Below, piece after piece: positions 24,083 through 32,779 of a stretch of 64,000 nt of DNA; within the stretch, counting starts at the first letter, position 1, and the number at the start of each line of letters is the position of its first letter. This DNA comes from Qipengyuania soli. GTDB taxonomy: Bacteria; Pseudomonadota; Alphaproteobacteria; Sphingomonadales; Sphingomonadaceae. A program made the position numbers and the translations under genes. The notes beneath the pieces are model-generated. The model made no database searches. It was not told the origin of the DNA and worked only from the letters and a program-made list of their open reading frames with translations. The DNA lies in NCBI RefSeq assembly GCF_015529805.1, contig NZ_CP064654.1, positions 1,612,001-1,676,000 on the forward strand. The letters are read 5' to 3'.

Positions 24083-25293
24083 CAGAACTCGACCGGTCCG
24101 TCGAGTTCCTCGACCGTCCACGGCAGGCCATGCCGGTTAAGCATGTCCATGAAGGGATCGGGATCCATTTCCTCGACGTTGAACACACCCTCGCCCTTCC
24201 AGATGCCCTGCACCACCATTGCGCTGCCGATCATCGCCGGAACACCGGTAGTGTAGCTGACCGCCTGGTTGCCGGTCTCCTCGTAAGCGGCCTCATGGCT
24301 GCAGATGTTCTTGATGTAGAACGTCTTCTCGCCCGATCCGTCGAGCGCCTCGCCGGTGGCGATGCAGCCGATGTTGGTGTTGCCCTTGGTCGTTTCGCCC
24401 AGCGTTTCGGGCTTGGGCAGCACGGCGGCAAGGAACTGGAGCGGGATAATCTCTACGCCCTTGTACTTCATCGGCTCGATGCTGGTCATGCCGACGTTCT
24501 GGAGCACGGTGAGGTGCTTGATGTATTCGTCGCCGAATGTCATCCAGAAGCGCGCACGCTCCATCTCAGGATTGAACTTGGCGAGGCTCTCCAGCTCCTC
24601 GTGGTACATCATGTACATGTTCTTGGGGCCGACCGCCTCGAAGTCGAACTCGACGCGCTTGCCCATGGCCGGGGTCTCGACGAACTCGCCGTTCTCCCAG
24701 TGGCGCGCAGGCGCGGTCACTTCGCGGATGTTGATTTCGGGGTTGAAGTTGGTGGCGAAGGCCTGCCCGTGGTCGCCGCCGTTGCAGTCGAGAATGTCGA
24801 GCGTGCGGATCGTCTTCAGCTTGTGCTTCTTGAGCCACATGGTGAAGATGCTGGTGACGCCCGGGTCGAAGCCCGAACCGAGCAGCGCCATGATCCCCGC
24901 TTCCTTGAAGCGATCATGGTATGCCCACTGCCAGCTGTATTCGAACTTGGCCTCGTCCTTCGGCTCGTAATTGGCCGTGTCGAGGTAGTCGACGCCGGCA
25001 GCAAGGCAGGCGTCCATGATCGGCAGGTCCTGGTATGGCAGCGCCAGGTTGACGACGAGGCTGGGGCCGATCTTCTTGATCAGGTTGATCATCGCCGGGA
25101 CTTCCTCGGCATCGATCTCGTAGGTGGCGACATCCACGCCGGTGCGCTCTTTCACGCTGGCGGCAATCGCGTCGCACTTGGAACGCGTGCGGCTGGCGAG
25201 ATGGATGTCCCCGAAGATATCCTTGTTCATCGCCATCTTGTGGACGCAGACCGAGCTGACGCCTCCGGCACCGATCACGAGGACTGTCGACAT
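24082..25293 (-). CDS. Carboxynorspermidine/carboxyspermidine dehydrogenase (saccharopine dehydrogenase family)
   Basis: Reductively condenses aspartate semialdehyde with a diamine (putrescine or diaminopropane) using NADPH, giving carboxyspermidine or carboxynorspermidine. The 403-residue protein starts with the Rossmann motif VLVIGAGGVSSVCVHKM, then the SRTRSKCDAIA segment, NLALPYQDLPIMDACLAAGVDYLDTANYE, GSGFDPGVTSIF and the long C-terminal part of the CANSDH subgroup (LDCNGGDHG, IPLQFLAAVLPKPETLG). It supplies the substrate for nspC; with the ornithine decarboxylase it completes a spermidine route. The gene is divergent from the threonine dehydratase across 61 bases. Confidence 0.93.
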   Translation of the reverse strand: MSTVLVIGAGGVSSVCVHKMAMNKDIFGDIHLASRTRSKCDAIAASVKERTGVDVATYEIDAEEVPAMINLIKKIGPSLVVNLALPYQDLPIMDACLAAGVDYLDTANYEPKDEAKFEYSWQWAYHDRFKEAGIMALLGSGFDPGVTSIFTMWLKKHKLKTIRTLDILDCNGGDHGQAFATNFNPEINIREVTAPARHWENGEFVETPAMGKRVEFDFEAVGPKNMYMMYHEELESLAKFNPEMERARFWMTFGDEYIKHLTVLQNVGMTSIEPMKYKGVEIIPLQFLAAVLPKPETLGETTKGNTNIGCIATGEALDGSGEKTFYIKNICSHEAAYEETGNQAVSYTTGVPAMIGSAMVVQGIWKGEGVFNVEEMDPDPFMDMLNRHGLPWTVEELDGPVEF

Positions 25294-25354
25294 GTTTCAC
25301 TTCTCCGAATTCGAATCTTGGCGCTCCCCTAGCGAAATGCGCTAAGCGCGCCAA

Positions 25355-26314
25355 ATGATCCGAGACTCTTCACGCAACCCGACCCGCGAAGGCGTCGCCG
25401 AGGCCTATGAAAAGATTGCTGCGATCCTGCCGCCGACGCCGCTGATGCCGGTCGACATCGGCGGCGTGCAATGCTGGGCCAAGGCTGAGGTGCTGCAGCC
25501 CGTGGGCGCGTTCAAGATCAGGGGGGCGTGGCATCGCCTGTCCGCGCTGTCGGAGGAGGAACGGGCGCGCGGTGTGGTTGCCGTGTCCTCCGGCAACCAT
25601 GCGCAAGGTGTCGCTTGGGCAGCGCGGCGGCTGGGGATACCAGCCACAATTGTCATGCCGCGCAACGCGCCACAGGTGAAACTCGATGCAACCCGCGCGC
25701 TTGGTGCCGAAGTAGTGCTGTATGAAAGGCCGGGCGAGGACCGCGACGAAGTTGCCGCGCGGCTCATCGAGGAAAGCGGTGCGACACTGGTCCATGCATT
25801 TGCCGATGCCTGGGTAATCGAGGGACAGGGGAGTGCCGGTATCGAAGCGGAGAAACAACTCGGTCGCACGCCTTCGCGCTTCATCGCGTGCTGCGGTGGG
25901 GGTGGCCTTGCGGCAGGCCTCGCCCTCGCCTGCCCGACCAGTGCAATCCATCCCGTCGAGCCGGAAGGCTGGGACATGGTCGGCCAGTCTCTTGCTGCGG
26001 GCGAAATCGTCCGCGTTGCCGCCGATCCGCCCAAGACTATCTGCGACGCCCTGCAGCCCGACGCCACGAAAGATATCAACCTTGCCGTCCTGCTCGGCCG
26101 TGCGGAGCCCGGGGTGGCGGTGACCGACGACGAAGTGCGCGAAGCCCAGCGGTTCGCGTTCCGCAACCTTCGCCTGGTCGTGGAACCGGGCGGCGCTGCG
26201 GCACTGGCGGCGGCTCTGTCCGGCAAGGTGCCGGTCAATGCCGATACTGTCATCATGCTGACCGGCGGCAATACCGACATGCAGAGCTTCGCGCAGACGC
26301 TCGCCAGCGGATAG
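25355..26314 (+). CDS. Threonine/serine dehydratase, PLP-dependent
   Basis: A 319-residue fold-II PLP enzyme that deaminates threonine to 2-oxobutyrate and/or serine to pyruvate. The PLP lysine is K54 in GAFKIRGA; SSGNHAQGVA binds the substrate carboxylate, and CGGGGLAAGLA is the phosphate-binding glycine loop. There is no C-terminal regulatory ACT-like domain, so it is of the short, catabolic or serine-racemase-like type rather than the long biosynthetic IlvA. The start ATG at 25355 fits the family. It stands alone, followed by the MAPEG pair. Confidence 0.92.
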   Translation: MIRDSSRNPTREGVAEAYEKIAAILPPTPLMPVDIGGVQCWAKAEVLQPVGAFKIRGAWHRLSALSEEERARGVVAVSSGNHAQGVAWAARRLGIPATIVMPRNAPQVKLDATRALGAEVVLYERPGEDRDEVAARLIEESGATLVHAFADAWVIEGQGSAGIEAEKQLGRTPSRFIACCGGGGLAAGLALACPTSAIHPVEPEGWDMVGQSLAAGEIVRVAADPPKTICDALQPDATKDINLAVLLGRAEPGVAVTDDEVREAQRFAFRNLRLVVEPGGAAALAAALSGKVPVNADTVIMLTGGNTDMQSFAQTLASG

Positions 26315-26321
26315 GTTGCGT

Positions 26322-26350
26322 TTGACAATCCCCCCGCTCCATCGCAGATT
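26322..26350 (+). promoter_or_regulatory. Candidate promoter of the MAPEG pair
   Basis: A perfect TTGACA (26322-26327) is followed after 17 bases by CAGATT (26345-26350), a weak -10. It lies eight bases after the dehydratase stop and upstream of the AGGAGGGG ribosome-binding site of the next gene. Confidence 0.4.
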
Positions 26351-26383
26351 CCTGCCAAGGGTCGGATAGGAGGGGAAAAAACA

Positions 26384-26833
26384 ATGCAAGCCCAGATGCT
26401 GGCGCCCGCAGCGGTGCTCATTGCGTGGTCGCTCGTCATGCTGTTCTGGACCGCGGGAACGCGCTTTCCGGCCATGTCGAAGAGCGGCATGGACATTTCC
26501 AAGGCCAAGCCCGGCGGTCGCGGCCAGGACCTCGAGGGCGTCCTGCCCGACAGCGTGCAGTGGAAGTCGCACAATTACGCCCACCTGATGGAACAGCCGA
26601 CCATCTTCTACCCGGCGGTTGTGATCATCGCTCTGATGGGCGCCAGCGCTGTCGATACGCTGGCGGCCTGGATCTACGTGGCCCTGAGGATCATCCACTC
26701 GATCTGGCAGGCAACCGTCAACGTGGTCGCGATCCGCTTCATGCTGTTCCTGCTGTCCACCTTCGCTTTGGTGTACCTCGCGTACCGGGCGGTCATGCTG
26801 ACCGTCTTCGCCGATCCGGGAGCTCTCGCATGA
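26384..26833 (+). CDS. MAPEG-family membrane protein (first of two)
   Basis: A 149-residue protein of the membrane-associated eicosanoid/glutathione metabolism (MAPEG) superfamily, with four membrane helices (about 8-26, 70-88, 95-112, 118-140). The family signature region HNYAHLMEQPTIFYPAVVIIALMG and WIYVALRIIHSIWQATVNVVAIRF, holding the conserved Arg-x-x-His, is present. Bacterial members include glutathione transferases and proteins of unknown role. AGGAGGGG precedes the ATG. It overlaps its paralogue by four bases (ATGA); the two proteins are similar along their whole length and arose by tandem duplication. Confidence 0.9.
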   Translation: MQAQMLAPAAVLIAWSLVMLFWTAGTRFPAMSKSGMDISKAKPGGRGQDLEGVLPDSVQWKSHNYAHLMEQPTIFYPAVVIIALMGASAVDTLAAWIYVALRIIHSIWQATVNVVAIRFMLFLLSTFALVYLAYRAVMLTVFADPGALA

Positions 26834-27258
26834 TCCAGTCAGCAATCCTGCAACCCGTCGTCGCACTCGCCGGCTGGACGATGATCATGTGGTGGTGGAT
26901 GTACCTCACACGCATCCCGGCAATGAGCAAGGCGGGCATCGACGGGACCAAGATGGTCGGTTCAACCGGTGCCAGCCTGCGCGCGGAACTGCCCGACAGC
27001 GTGAGCTGGAAGGCCGACAACTACAACCACCTGCACGAAGCGCCGACGGTATTCTATGCCATCGCGATCGTGCTCGCGATCATCGGTCAGGGCGAAGGGC
27101 TGAATGCCCTGCTGGCGTGGATCTATGTCGGCCTGCGCGTCGCGCACTCGCTGGTCCAGGCGACCGCCAATCGCGTACTCGTGCGGTTCGTGTTGTTCGC
27201 GCTGTCCAGCCTGGTGCTGATGGCTCTGGTGCTTCACGCCGCCATCGCGGTGTTCTGA
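26830..27258 (+). CDS. MAPEG-family membrane protein (second of two)
   Basis: A 142-residue paralogue of the preceding protein. It shares FPAMSK/IPAMSK-AGID near residue 35, LPDSVSWKADNYNHLHEAPTVFYAIAIVLAI, and WIYVGLRVAHSLVQATANRVLVRF, with the conserved Arg and His of the fourth helix region. Its ATG sits in an ATGA overlap with the first gene, so the two should be made in a fixed ratio and may form mixed trimers, as MAPEG proteins are trimeric; the mixing is inference. Convergent with trxB after 15 bases. Confidence 0.9.
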   Translation: MIQSAILQPVVALAGWTMIMWWWMYLTRIPAMSKAGIDGTKMVGSTGASLRAELPDSVSWKADNYNHLHEAPTVFYAIAIVLAIIGQGEGLNALLAWIYVGLRVAHSLVQATANRVLVRFVLFALSSLVLMALVLHAAIAVF

Positions 27259-27273
27259 CGCACCTCGAGGCGT

Positions 27274-28263
27274 TTATCCGGCGGCCACGCTTTCCACTTT
27301 CTGGGCGTGGCCGTCGGCATCGATTTCCAGGCCCGCGAGAAAACGCTCTGCGTCGAGCGCGGCCATGCAGCCCATGCCCGCGGCCGTAACGGCCTGGCGA
27401 TAGACATGATCGGTAACGTCGCCGGCCGCGAACACGCCCGGGATGGCTGTCTTAGGTGAGCCAGGTTCGGTCAGCAGGTAACCGCTTTCGTCGAGCGGCA
27501 GCTTGCCCTTGAACAGCTCGGTCGACGGGGCATGGCCAATCGCCACGAAGGCTCCGTCCGCTTCGAACCGGGAAGCCTCGCCCGTAACCGTGTCGCGCAG
27601 GTTAAGGTGACCAAGGGTTCCCGTCGCGCCAGCCTCGAAACTATCGACGGTCTTGTTCCACAGGACCTTGATCTTGGGATGCTTGAACAGGCGTTCCTGA
27701 AGGATCTTCTCTGCCCGCAGCTCGTCACGGCGGTGGATCAGCGTCACGTCGTCCGAATGGTTGGTGAGGTAGAGCGCTTCTTCGACCGCAGTGTTGCCGC
27801 CGCCGATCACCGCGACCTTCTTGCCGCGATAGAAGAACCCGTCGCAGGTCGCGCAGGCCGAGACGCCCTTGCCGCCGAGTTCCATTTCGCCCGGGACACC
27901 GAGCCATTTGGCCTGCGCGCCAGTAGCAATGACCAGCACATCGGCAACGTATTCATCGCCGCTGTCGCCAATGGCCTTGAAAGGCGAGCCGTTTGCGAGG
28001 TCGACGTCGACGATCGTGTCCCACATCATCCGCGTGCCGACATGTTCGGCCTGCTTCTGCATCTGTTCCATCAGCCATGGGCCCTGGATGACGTCGGCAA
28101 AGCCGGGATAGTTCTCGACATCGGTGGTAATGGTCAGCTGGCCGCCGGGTTGCAGGCCCTGCACCACGATCGGCTCCATCATCGCGCGCGCACCATAGAT
28201 GGCGGCGGAATATCCGGCAGGGCCGGAGCCGATGATGAGCATCTTTGTGCGGTGGGTAGCCAT
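27274..28263 (-). CDS. trxB: Thioredoxin-disulfide reductase
   Basis: NADPH- and FAD-dependent reductase of thioredoxin in the cytosol. The 329-residue protein starts with the FAD motif IIGSGPAGYSAAIYGARAM, has the redox pair C137-x-x-C140 in SACATCDGFFY, the NADPH motif VIGGGNTAVEEALYL and the C-terminal FAD motif VFAAGDVTDHVYRQAVTAAGMGC. All key residues are intact and the length is standard. Confidence 0.97.
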   Translation of the reverse strand: MATHRTKMLIIGSGPAGYSAAIYGARAMMEPIVVQGLQPGGQLTITTDVENYPGFADVIQGPWLMEQMQKQAEHVGTRMMWDTIVDVDLANGSPFKAIGDSGDEYVADVLVIATGAQAKWLGVPGEMELGGKGVSACATCDGFFYRGKKVAVIGGGNTAVEEALYLTNHSDDVTLIHRRDELRAEKILQERLFKHPKIKVLWNKTVDSFEAGATGTLGHLNLRDTVTGEASRFEADGAFVAIGHAPSTELFKGKLPLDESGYLLTEPGSPKTAIPGVFAAGDVTDHVYRQAVTAAGMGCMAALDAERFLAGLEIDADGHAQKVESVAAG

Positions 28264-28326
28264 ATCTAGTCTCGTAAGGTCAGAATCTCGGTATGCCCGG
28301 CTATATGGGAAGCCGCGCGCCGAGAG

Positions 28327-29106
28327 TCACGCGAGGAACCGGCCCTTGAGCCGTTCGCGCAACGGTTCATCCACACCTATGACATCGGTCAGGTACCTGT
28401 CGAAGTCGCCATAGTCGCGGCGCACCTCCGCATGGAATGTGTCGAGGTATTCGGTGCGCACTTCCAGGAGGTCGCGGACCTGTTCCACTTCCAGCTTGCG
28501 GCCAAGGCGTTCCTCGATACCCGGCAGTGACTGCTGGACGAGGACATCGAACGTCGGGCTCTTGTTGGTGCGCAGGAATTCTTCGCGCTGCAATTCCTCA
28601 GGCACGCCAAGGATGTGGAGCAGCATGCTCGCCGCGATGCCGGTGCGGTCCTTGCCGGCAAAGCAATGGACAAGGCTCGCACCGTCGCGCTCTGCGAGCA
28701 CATTCAGATAGCGACCGAACATGTCGATCATGGCGGGATTGTGGGGCATGCGAGTATAGACGGCGATCATCCGCTGGCGGGCGAAATCCGATGCAGTGGC
28801 GCCCGGTTCGACATCCATGTGCGGTGGGCTGGAAGTGGTTTCGCCATCATAGAACAGCACTTCGCCGTCGAAGCCCTCGACCCGTCGGCACGGATTGCGT
28901 TCGCGCTCTGAGGTGCCGCGCAAGTCGATGACCGTGCGAATGTCGAGGTCCGCAATCGCCTTGAGGTCCTCATCGGTCGCATCGACGTGCTGGCCGGATC
29001 GGAACAGCAGCCCACTCTTCACGCGCTCGCGCCCACGCGTCTCCCAACCGCCATAGTCGCGGAAGTTGTGAATGCCTTGAGTGACGAGGAAAGGATCGCG
29101 AATCAT
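28327..29106 (-). CDS. Tyrosine-protein phosphatase (Y_phosphatase3 family)
   Basis: A 259-residue phosphatase of the bacterial PtpB/dual-specificity type. The P-loop HCFAGKDRTG gives catalytic Cys148 and Arg154. GIHNFRDYGG, LLFRSGQHVDATDEDLKAIADLDIRTVIDLRGTSERE and the C-terminal VRTEYLDTFHAEVRRDYGDFDRYLTDVIG all follow the family. Substrates may be phosphotyrosine, phosphoserine or phosphoinositides. ATG 29106 is preferred because it begins the conserved region; a TTG at 29142 is possible. No kinase partner lies nearby. Confidence 0.9.
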   Translation of the reverse strand: MIRDPFLVTQGIHNFRDYGGWETRGRERVKSGLLFRSGQHVDATDEDLKAIADLDIRTVIDLRGTSERERNPCRRVEGFDGEVLFYDGETTSSPPHMDVEPGATASDFARQRMIAVYTRMPHNPAMIDMFGRYLNVLAERDGASLVHCFAGKDRTGIAASMLLHILGVPEELQREEFLRTNKSPTFDVLVQQSLPGIEERLGRKLEVEQVRDLLEVRTEYLDTFHAEVRRDYGDFDRYLTDVIGVDEPLRERLKGRFLA

Positions 29107-29248
29107 CGGGAGACAAGTGGCACTCGTGCGGGCCGCCCGCAATGTCTGCGCGCCTGCCTAGCGCGCAATATTACGTAGCCAACCGGATAGGCGGAACGAA
29201 CCCTCCGCAGGTAAGCCACTGGAATATCGAAAGACCGGAGTATTGCCC

Positions 29249-29707
29249 ATGGCGCATATCCTGATCGTCGACGACGATGAAATCGTGGCCGAGCTCGCCG
29301 CCAACATCCTGATAGAGGCGGGTCACGCCTGCGGATGGGTGACGGATGGCGACAAGGTGCTGCAGTTGCTCAAGTGGCGCAGGCCCGACCTGCTGCTACT
29401 GGACCAGGACATGCCGGGCATGAGTGGACGGCAGGTACTGCGGGAAGTGCGGCAATCGGCGCGCAACTATGACCTGCCCGTCATCATGTTTACCGCGATA
29501 CAGGGCGCCGAGGACGAAGCCGCGGCAATGTACGGCGGCGCGCAGGCATATGTCCGCAAACCCTTCGACAGACGGTTTCTGCTCCACACGGTGAAGCTGG
29601 TGCTGCATTCGCGCGAGGGACGCCCTGCCCACCGTGAACTCCGCGAGGTCATGGAATACAATGCAGGTCGCGGGCGGGAAGACGGCTTCGTCACCCGCGC
29701 CGTCTGA
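29249..29707 (+). CDS. Single-domain response regulator (CheY-like receiver)
   Basis: A 152-residue protein with one receiver domain (1-120): acidic pocket D8-D9-D10 in ILIVDDDE, phosphoacceptor D52 in LLLLDQDMPGMSG, a Thr in IMFTAIQG and the conserved lysine in YVRKPFD. The C-terminal 30 residues are basic and have no output domain. CCGGAG eight bases ahead supports ATG 29249 over a TTG six bases earlier. No histidine kinase is adjacent, so it is an orphan that may serve as a phosphate shuttle or act by protein contact. Confidence 0.9.
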   Translation: MAHILIVDDDEIVAELAANILIEAGHACGWVTDGDKVLQLLKWRRPDLLLLDQDMPGMSGRQVLREVRQSARNYDLPVIMFTAIQGAEDEAAAMYGGAQAYVRKPFDRRFLLHTVKLVLHSREGRPAHRELREVMEYNAGRGREDGFVTRAV

Positions 29708-29710
29708 GGA

Positions 29711-30406
29711 TCAATCGATCCGATCAGCAGCCTTGGGCACGAGGATCAGCGTCCCCTCTTCGACCCGCCATGACCCCAGTCGTGCAAGCACATTCATCCC
29801 GATGACATTGAAGTCGCCGAAGTTCGCCGCAACTGCGGCATCCGTACCACTGGCGTTGATGTTGCCGAAGGTGAGACTCTCTACCGTCGAAACATAGGCC
29901 TGCACTGTGCCGTTGGCGGTACCCAGCATGATGGGTATCCCTCCCCTGCGCGGTTCAAGTCCGGCACGCTCGGCAAGCGGCTCGGAAATCGCGGTTAGCG
30001 TGGCGCCGGTGTCGATCATGAAGTTGCCCGGAACGCCGTTGACTTGGGCCCGGACCCAATAATGGCCGTCGGGAGAAATCGGGATCCGGGTCTCGCCGCC
30101 GGCCACGACCTGTTCCGGCAGGCCAATCTGCGGAACGGCGACATCGAAACGGGGATCGAACCGGGAGAGCTGGAGCACCACCGTTAGCAGTATTGCGCCC
30201 AACGCCACGGAGCTTGCGGTCTTCAAGATACCACCGAGCGCGGTTCGCTTTGCGACGAGAGCGCCAATCCAGCCGATGACCATCGCCGCAACTGCGGCCA
30301 TCAGCAATTCAGAGCGCGGTATCGCTCTCAACGTGTCTGCGGCGGCAGAAAAAACGGGTCCGATGTCCATGGCGAGGATATAGGAAGCGACGCGTGGCGC
30401 GTCCAT
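29711..30406 (-). CDS. Retropepsin-like aspartic protease, membrane anchored
   Basis: A 231-residue protein with two membrane segments (about 33-51 and 63-80) and a single retropepsin-like domain (about 105-231). The catalytic Asp132 is in FMIDTGATLTAIS; FNVIGMNVLARLGSWRVEEGTLILVP is the C-terminal part typical of the TIGR02281-type clan AA proteases of proteobacteria, which act as dimers. The protease should face the periplasm. The ATG at 30406 lies five bases after the egtD stop; an internal ATG at 30370 is an alternative. It is the last gene of the egtB-egtD transcript, without a known link to ergothioneine. Confidence 0.85.
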   Translation of the reverse strand: MDAPRVASYILAMDIGPVFSAAADTLRAIPRSELLMAAVAAMVIGWIGALVAKRTALGGILKTASSVALGAILLTVVLQLSRFDPRFDVAVPQIGLPEQVVAGGETRIPISPDGHYWVRAQVNGVPGNFMIDTGATLTAISEPLAERAGLEPRRGGIPIMLGTANGTVQAYVSTVESLTFGNINASGTDAAVAANFGDFNVIGMNVLARLGSWRVEEGTLILVPKAADRID

Positions 30407-30411
30407 GAATG

Positions 30412-31410
30412 TCAGGGCGCGTCGCGGTGTTCGGTCGCGCGGGCAAGGATCAGTGCGAACCGTTCGCCCTTGTCGAGCCAGCGTTCCAACGGGGTCCAGC
30501 CGCCTGCCAGCAACAGAATGTTCGCGCTGCGGCGGGTGAACTTGTGACTGTTCTCCGTATGGATGGTTTCGCCCTTCCTCATGAAAAAACGCCGCCCGGA
30601 CACGTCGAAGGCGATGTCGCGCTTGGCTTCGAGATGCATTTCGATGCGTGCGAAATCATCGTTCCAGCGCGCAACGTGGGCGAAGGCATCGACAGGGATC
30701 GTGCCGTCGAGCTCGCGATTGATGCGATGGACGAGGTTTAGGTTGAATGCGGCCGTTACGCCTTGTGCATCGTCGTAGGCTGCCTCGAGGGTTGCGGCGT
30801 CCTTTACCAGGTCCATGCCGATCAGCAGCAGCGGTGCCTCGCCATCGTCGGCACCCAGCGTGGCGCGCATCGACCGCAGCAGATCGACAGCCGTCCGTGG
30901 GACCATGTTGCCGATGGTGGAGCCGGGGAAAAACCCCAGTTTCTTCAGCGGCGCGACATCGTCGGGCAAGGCGACGCGGCGCATGAAATCCGCTTCCACC
31001 GGATGAACCGGCAGGCCGGGAAACTTCTCGCCAAGCGCGGCGGCGCTCTCGCGCAGGAAATCGCCCGAGATATCGAGGGGGACGTAGGCGGCGGGCTCGA
31101 TTGTCTCGAGCAGTAGGGGCGTCTTGACCGAACTTCCCGAGCCGAACTCCACCACAGCTCGGTCGGGCCCGATGAGATCTGCGAACTCGGCTCCTCGAGC
31201 CTGGAGGATTTCGGTCTCCGCACGCGTCGGGTAGTATTCTTCGAGCCCGGTGATCTGTTCGAATAACTGCGAACCCGCCTCGTCGTAAAACCAGCGAGCG
31301 GGCACAGCCTTCTGCTGCTGGCGCAGACCGGCGAGGACATCCGCGCGGAATGCGCGGTCGACGCCGTCCTCGTCACGGTCGACGATGGCAATGCCTTGTT
31401 CGGTCCGCAT
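30412..31410 (-). CDS. egtD: L-histidine N(alpha)-methyltransferase EgtD
   Basis: Transfers three methyl groups from S-adenosylmethionine to histidine to form hercynine, the first step of ergothioneine synthesis. The 332-residue protein matches the EgtD/DUF2260 family: PARWFYDEAGSQLFEQITGLEEYYPTRAE, VEFGSGSSVKTPLLL (SAM site), YVPLDISGDFL, FPGSTIGN and the C-terminal SHKFT followed by LLLAGGWTPLERWLD. The ATG at 31410 overlaps the egtB stop by one base (TGATG), so the pair is coupled. The order egtB-egtD is common in proteobacteria. Confidence 0.95.
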   Translation of the reverse strand: MRTEQGIAIVDRDEDGVDRAFRADVLAGLRQQQKAVPARWFYDEAGSQLFEQITGLEEYYPTRAETEILQARGAEFADLIGPDRAVVEFGSGSSVKTPLLLETIEPAAYVPLDISGDFLRESAAALGEKFPGLPVHPVEADFMRRVALPDDVAPLKKLGFFPGSTIGNMVPRTAVDLLRSMRATLGADDGEAPLLLIGMDLVKDAATLEAAYDDAQGVTAAFNLNLVHRINRELDGTIPVDAFAHVARWNDDFARIEMHLEAKRDIAFDVSGRRFFMRKGETIHTENSHKFTRRSANILLLAGGWTPLERWLDKGERFALILARATEHRDAP

Positions 31411-32660
31411 CACACGTCCCTCGCCAACCGCAGGCCGGTGAACTGCCACCGCTGGTGCGGATAGAAGAAATTGCGATAGCTCGGGCGCGAATGGCCGCGC
31501 GCGGTGGCGCAGCTGGCACCCTTGAGGACGAACTGGCCGCTCATGAACTTGCCGTTGTATTCGCCCACGGCGCCCCCGGCAGGCTTGAAGCGCGGATAAG
31601 GCAAGTATGCCGAGCGGGTAAATTGCCAGCAGTCGCCGAACAGCCCGGGACTGCCCACAGGCAATGGCGGTGCAGCACTGTCGAGCTGGTTGCCGCCGCT
31701 GGGATCATGCGCCTGTTCCTCCCCTTCCTGCCCGCGGGCGATGGCTTCCCATTCGAATTCGGTGGGCAGGCGGTTACCGGACCAGGTCGCGAAGGCGTCC
31801 GCCTCGAAATAGGAAATGTGTGTGACCGGCGCTTCGGCAAGGCGAGGTTGCCAGCCTGAATGGGTGAAGTGCTCTTCCTCCCGCCAGTAGAGCGGCGCGC
31901 GGATGTCGTCCCGGCGCACCCAGGCCCAGCCGTCGGAAAGCCACAAGGTCGGTGTCTCGTAGCCGCCGTCGGCTATGAACTCCGCCCACTCCGCATTCGT
32001 CACGAGACGAGAGGACAGGGCAAAAGGCTCAAGCAGGACGCGGTGTGCGGGTCCCTCGCTGTCGAAGGCGAAGCCGGGTTCCTGGTGACCAATCCGCGCC
32101 ACCCCGCCCGGGTGTCCGAACCATCCGTCGCACCAGGCCTCTGCCGCGGCTCCAGTGTCCTCCCACATCGCCACGCCGAGCGGGTTCTGGAAGAGCGCAT
32201 GCTTGATGTCGGTGAGCAGCAGTTCCTGGTGCTGTTGTTCGTGCGCAAGGCCGAGTTCGATCAGCGGCTGCAACTCCTTGCGATCAAACAGCAGTTCCAT
32301 CGCCGCATCGACATGGGCGCGCCACTCGAGCACTTGCGCCAACGTCGGGCGGGACAACATCCCGCGCGAGAAGCGCGCGATCCGCTCCCCTTCCGCCTCG
32401 TAGTAAGAGTTGAAGACGAAGGGCCAGCGCTCGTCGAACAGCGCATAGCCGGCCAGATGGTCGCGAAGCAGGAAGGTTTCCCAGAACCACGTGACATGCG
32501 CCAAGTGCCACTTGGCGGGAGACGCATCTTCCATCGACTGGATGGTGGCATCGGCTTCGGACAGCGGGGCAACGAGTGCTTCGGACAGCGCGCGCACGGC
32601 GCGGTAGCGCGCCTTGAGCGGCGCGTCGGCGAAAGCAGGGACTTGCTCAGGATGGGGCAT
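31410..32660 (-). CDS. egtB: Ergothioneine sulfoxide synthase EgtB
   Basis: Iron enzyme that joins hercynine to a thiol donor (gamma-glutamylcysteine or cysteine) with oxygen. The 416-residue protein has an N-terminal DinB-like helical domain with the iron ligands H55 (WHLAHVTW), H140 and H144 in the HxxxHxE motif AHEQQHQE, and a C-terminal formylglycine-generating-enzyme-like domain (LPTEFEWEAIARG, KGASCATA, RPSYRNFFYPHQRWQFTGLRLARD). The ATG at 32660 follows GAGGGGGA. No egtA or egtC is in the window, so the thiol donor is not settled; a final lyase EgtE is also not seen. Confidence 0.95.
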   Translation of the reverse strand: MPHPEQVPAFADAPLKARYRAVRALSEALVAPLSEADATIQSMEDASPAKWHLAHVTWFWETFLLRDHLAGYALFDERWPFVFNSYYEAEGERIARFSRGMLSRPTLAQVLEWRAHVDAAMELLFDRKELQPLIELGLAHEQQHQELLLTDIKHALFQNPLGVAMWEDTGAAAEAWCDGWFGHPGGVARIGHQEPGFAFDSEGPAHRVLLEPFALSSRLVTNAEWAEFIADGGYETPTLWLSDGWAWVRRDDIRAPLYWREEEHFTHSGWQPRLAEAPVTHISYFEADAFATWSGNRLPTEFEWEAIARGQEGEEQAHDPSGGNQLDSAAPPLPVGSPGLFGDCWQFTRSAYLPYPRFKPAGGAVGEYNGKFMSGQFVLKGASCATARGHSRPSYRNFFYPHQRWQFTGLRLARDV

Positions 32661-32779
32661 GGGGTCCCCCTCGGCGCAACGGCTGCCAGGTCGCGGCAAC
32701 CATTTGCGATGATGGCGCATATCGGTGACGGTTTAAAGGCTTCCGCGAAAATTCTTTCACCAATCAATCATTTGATACA

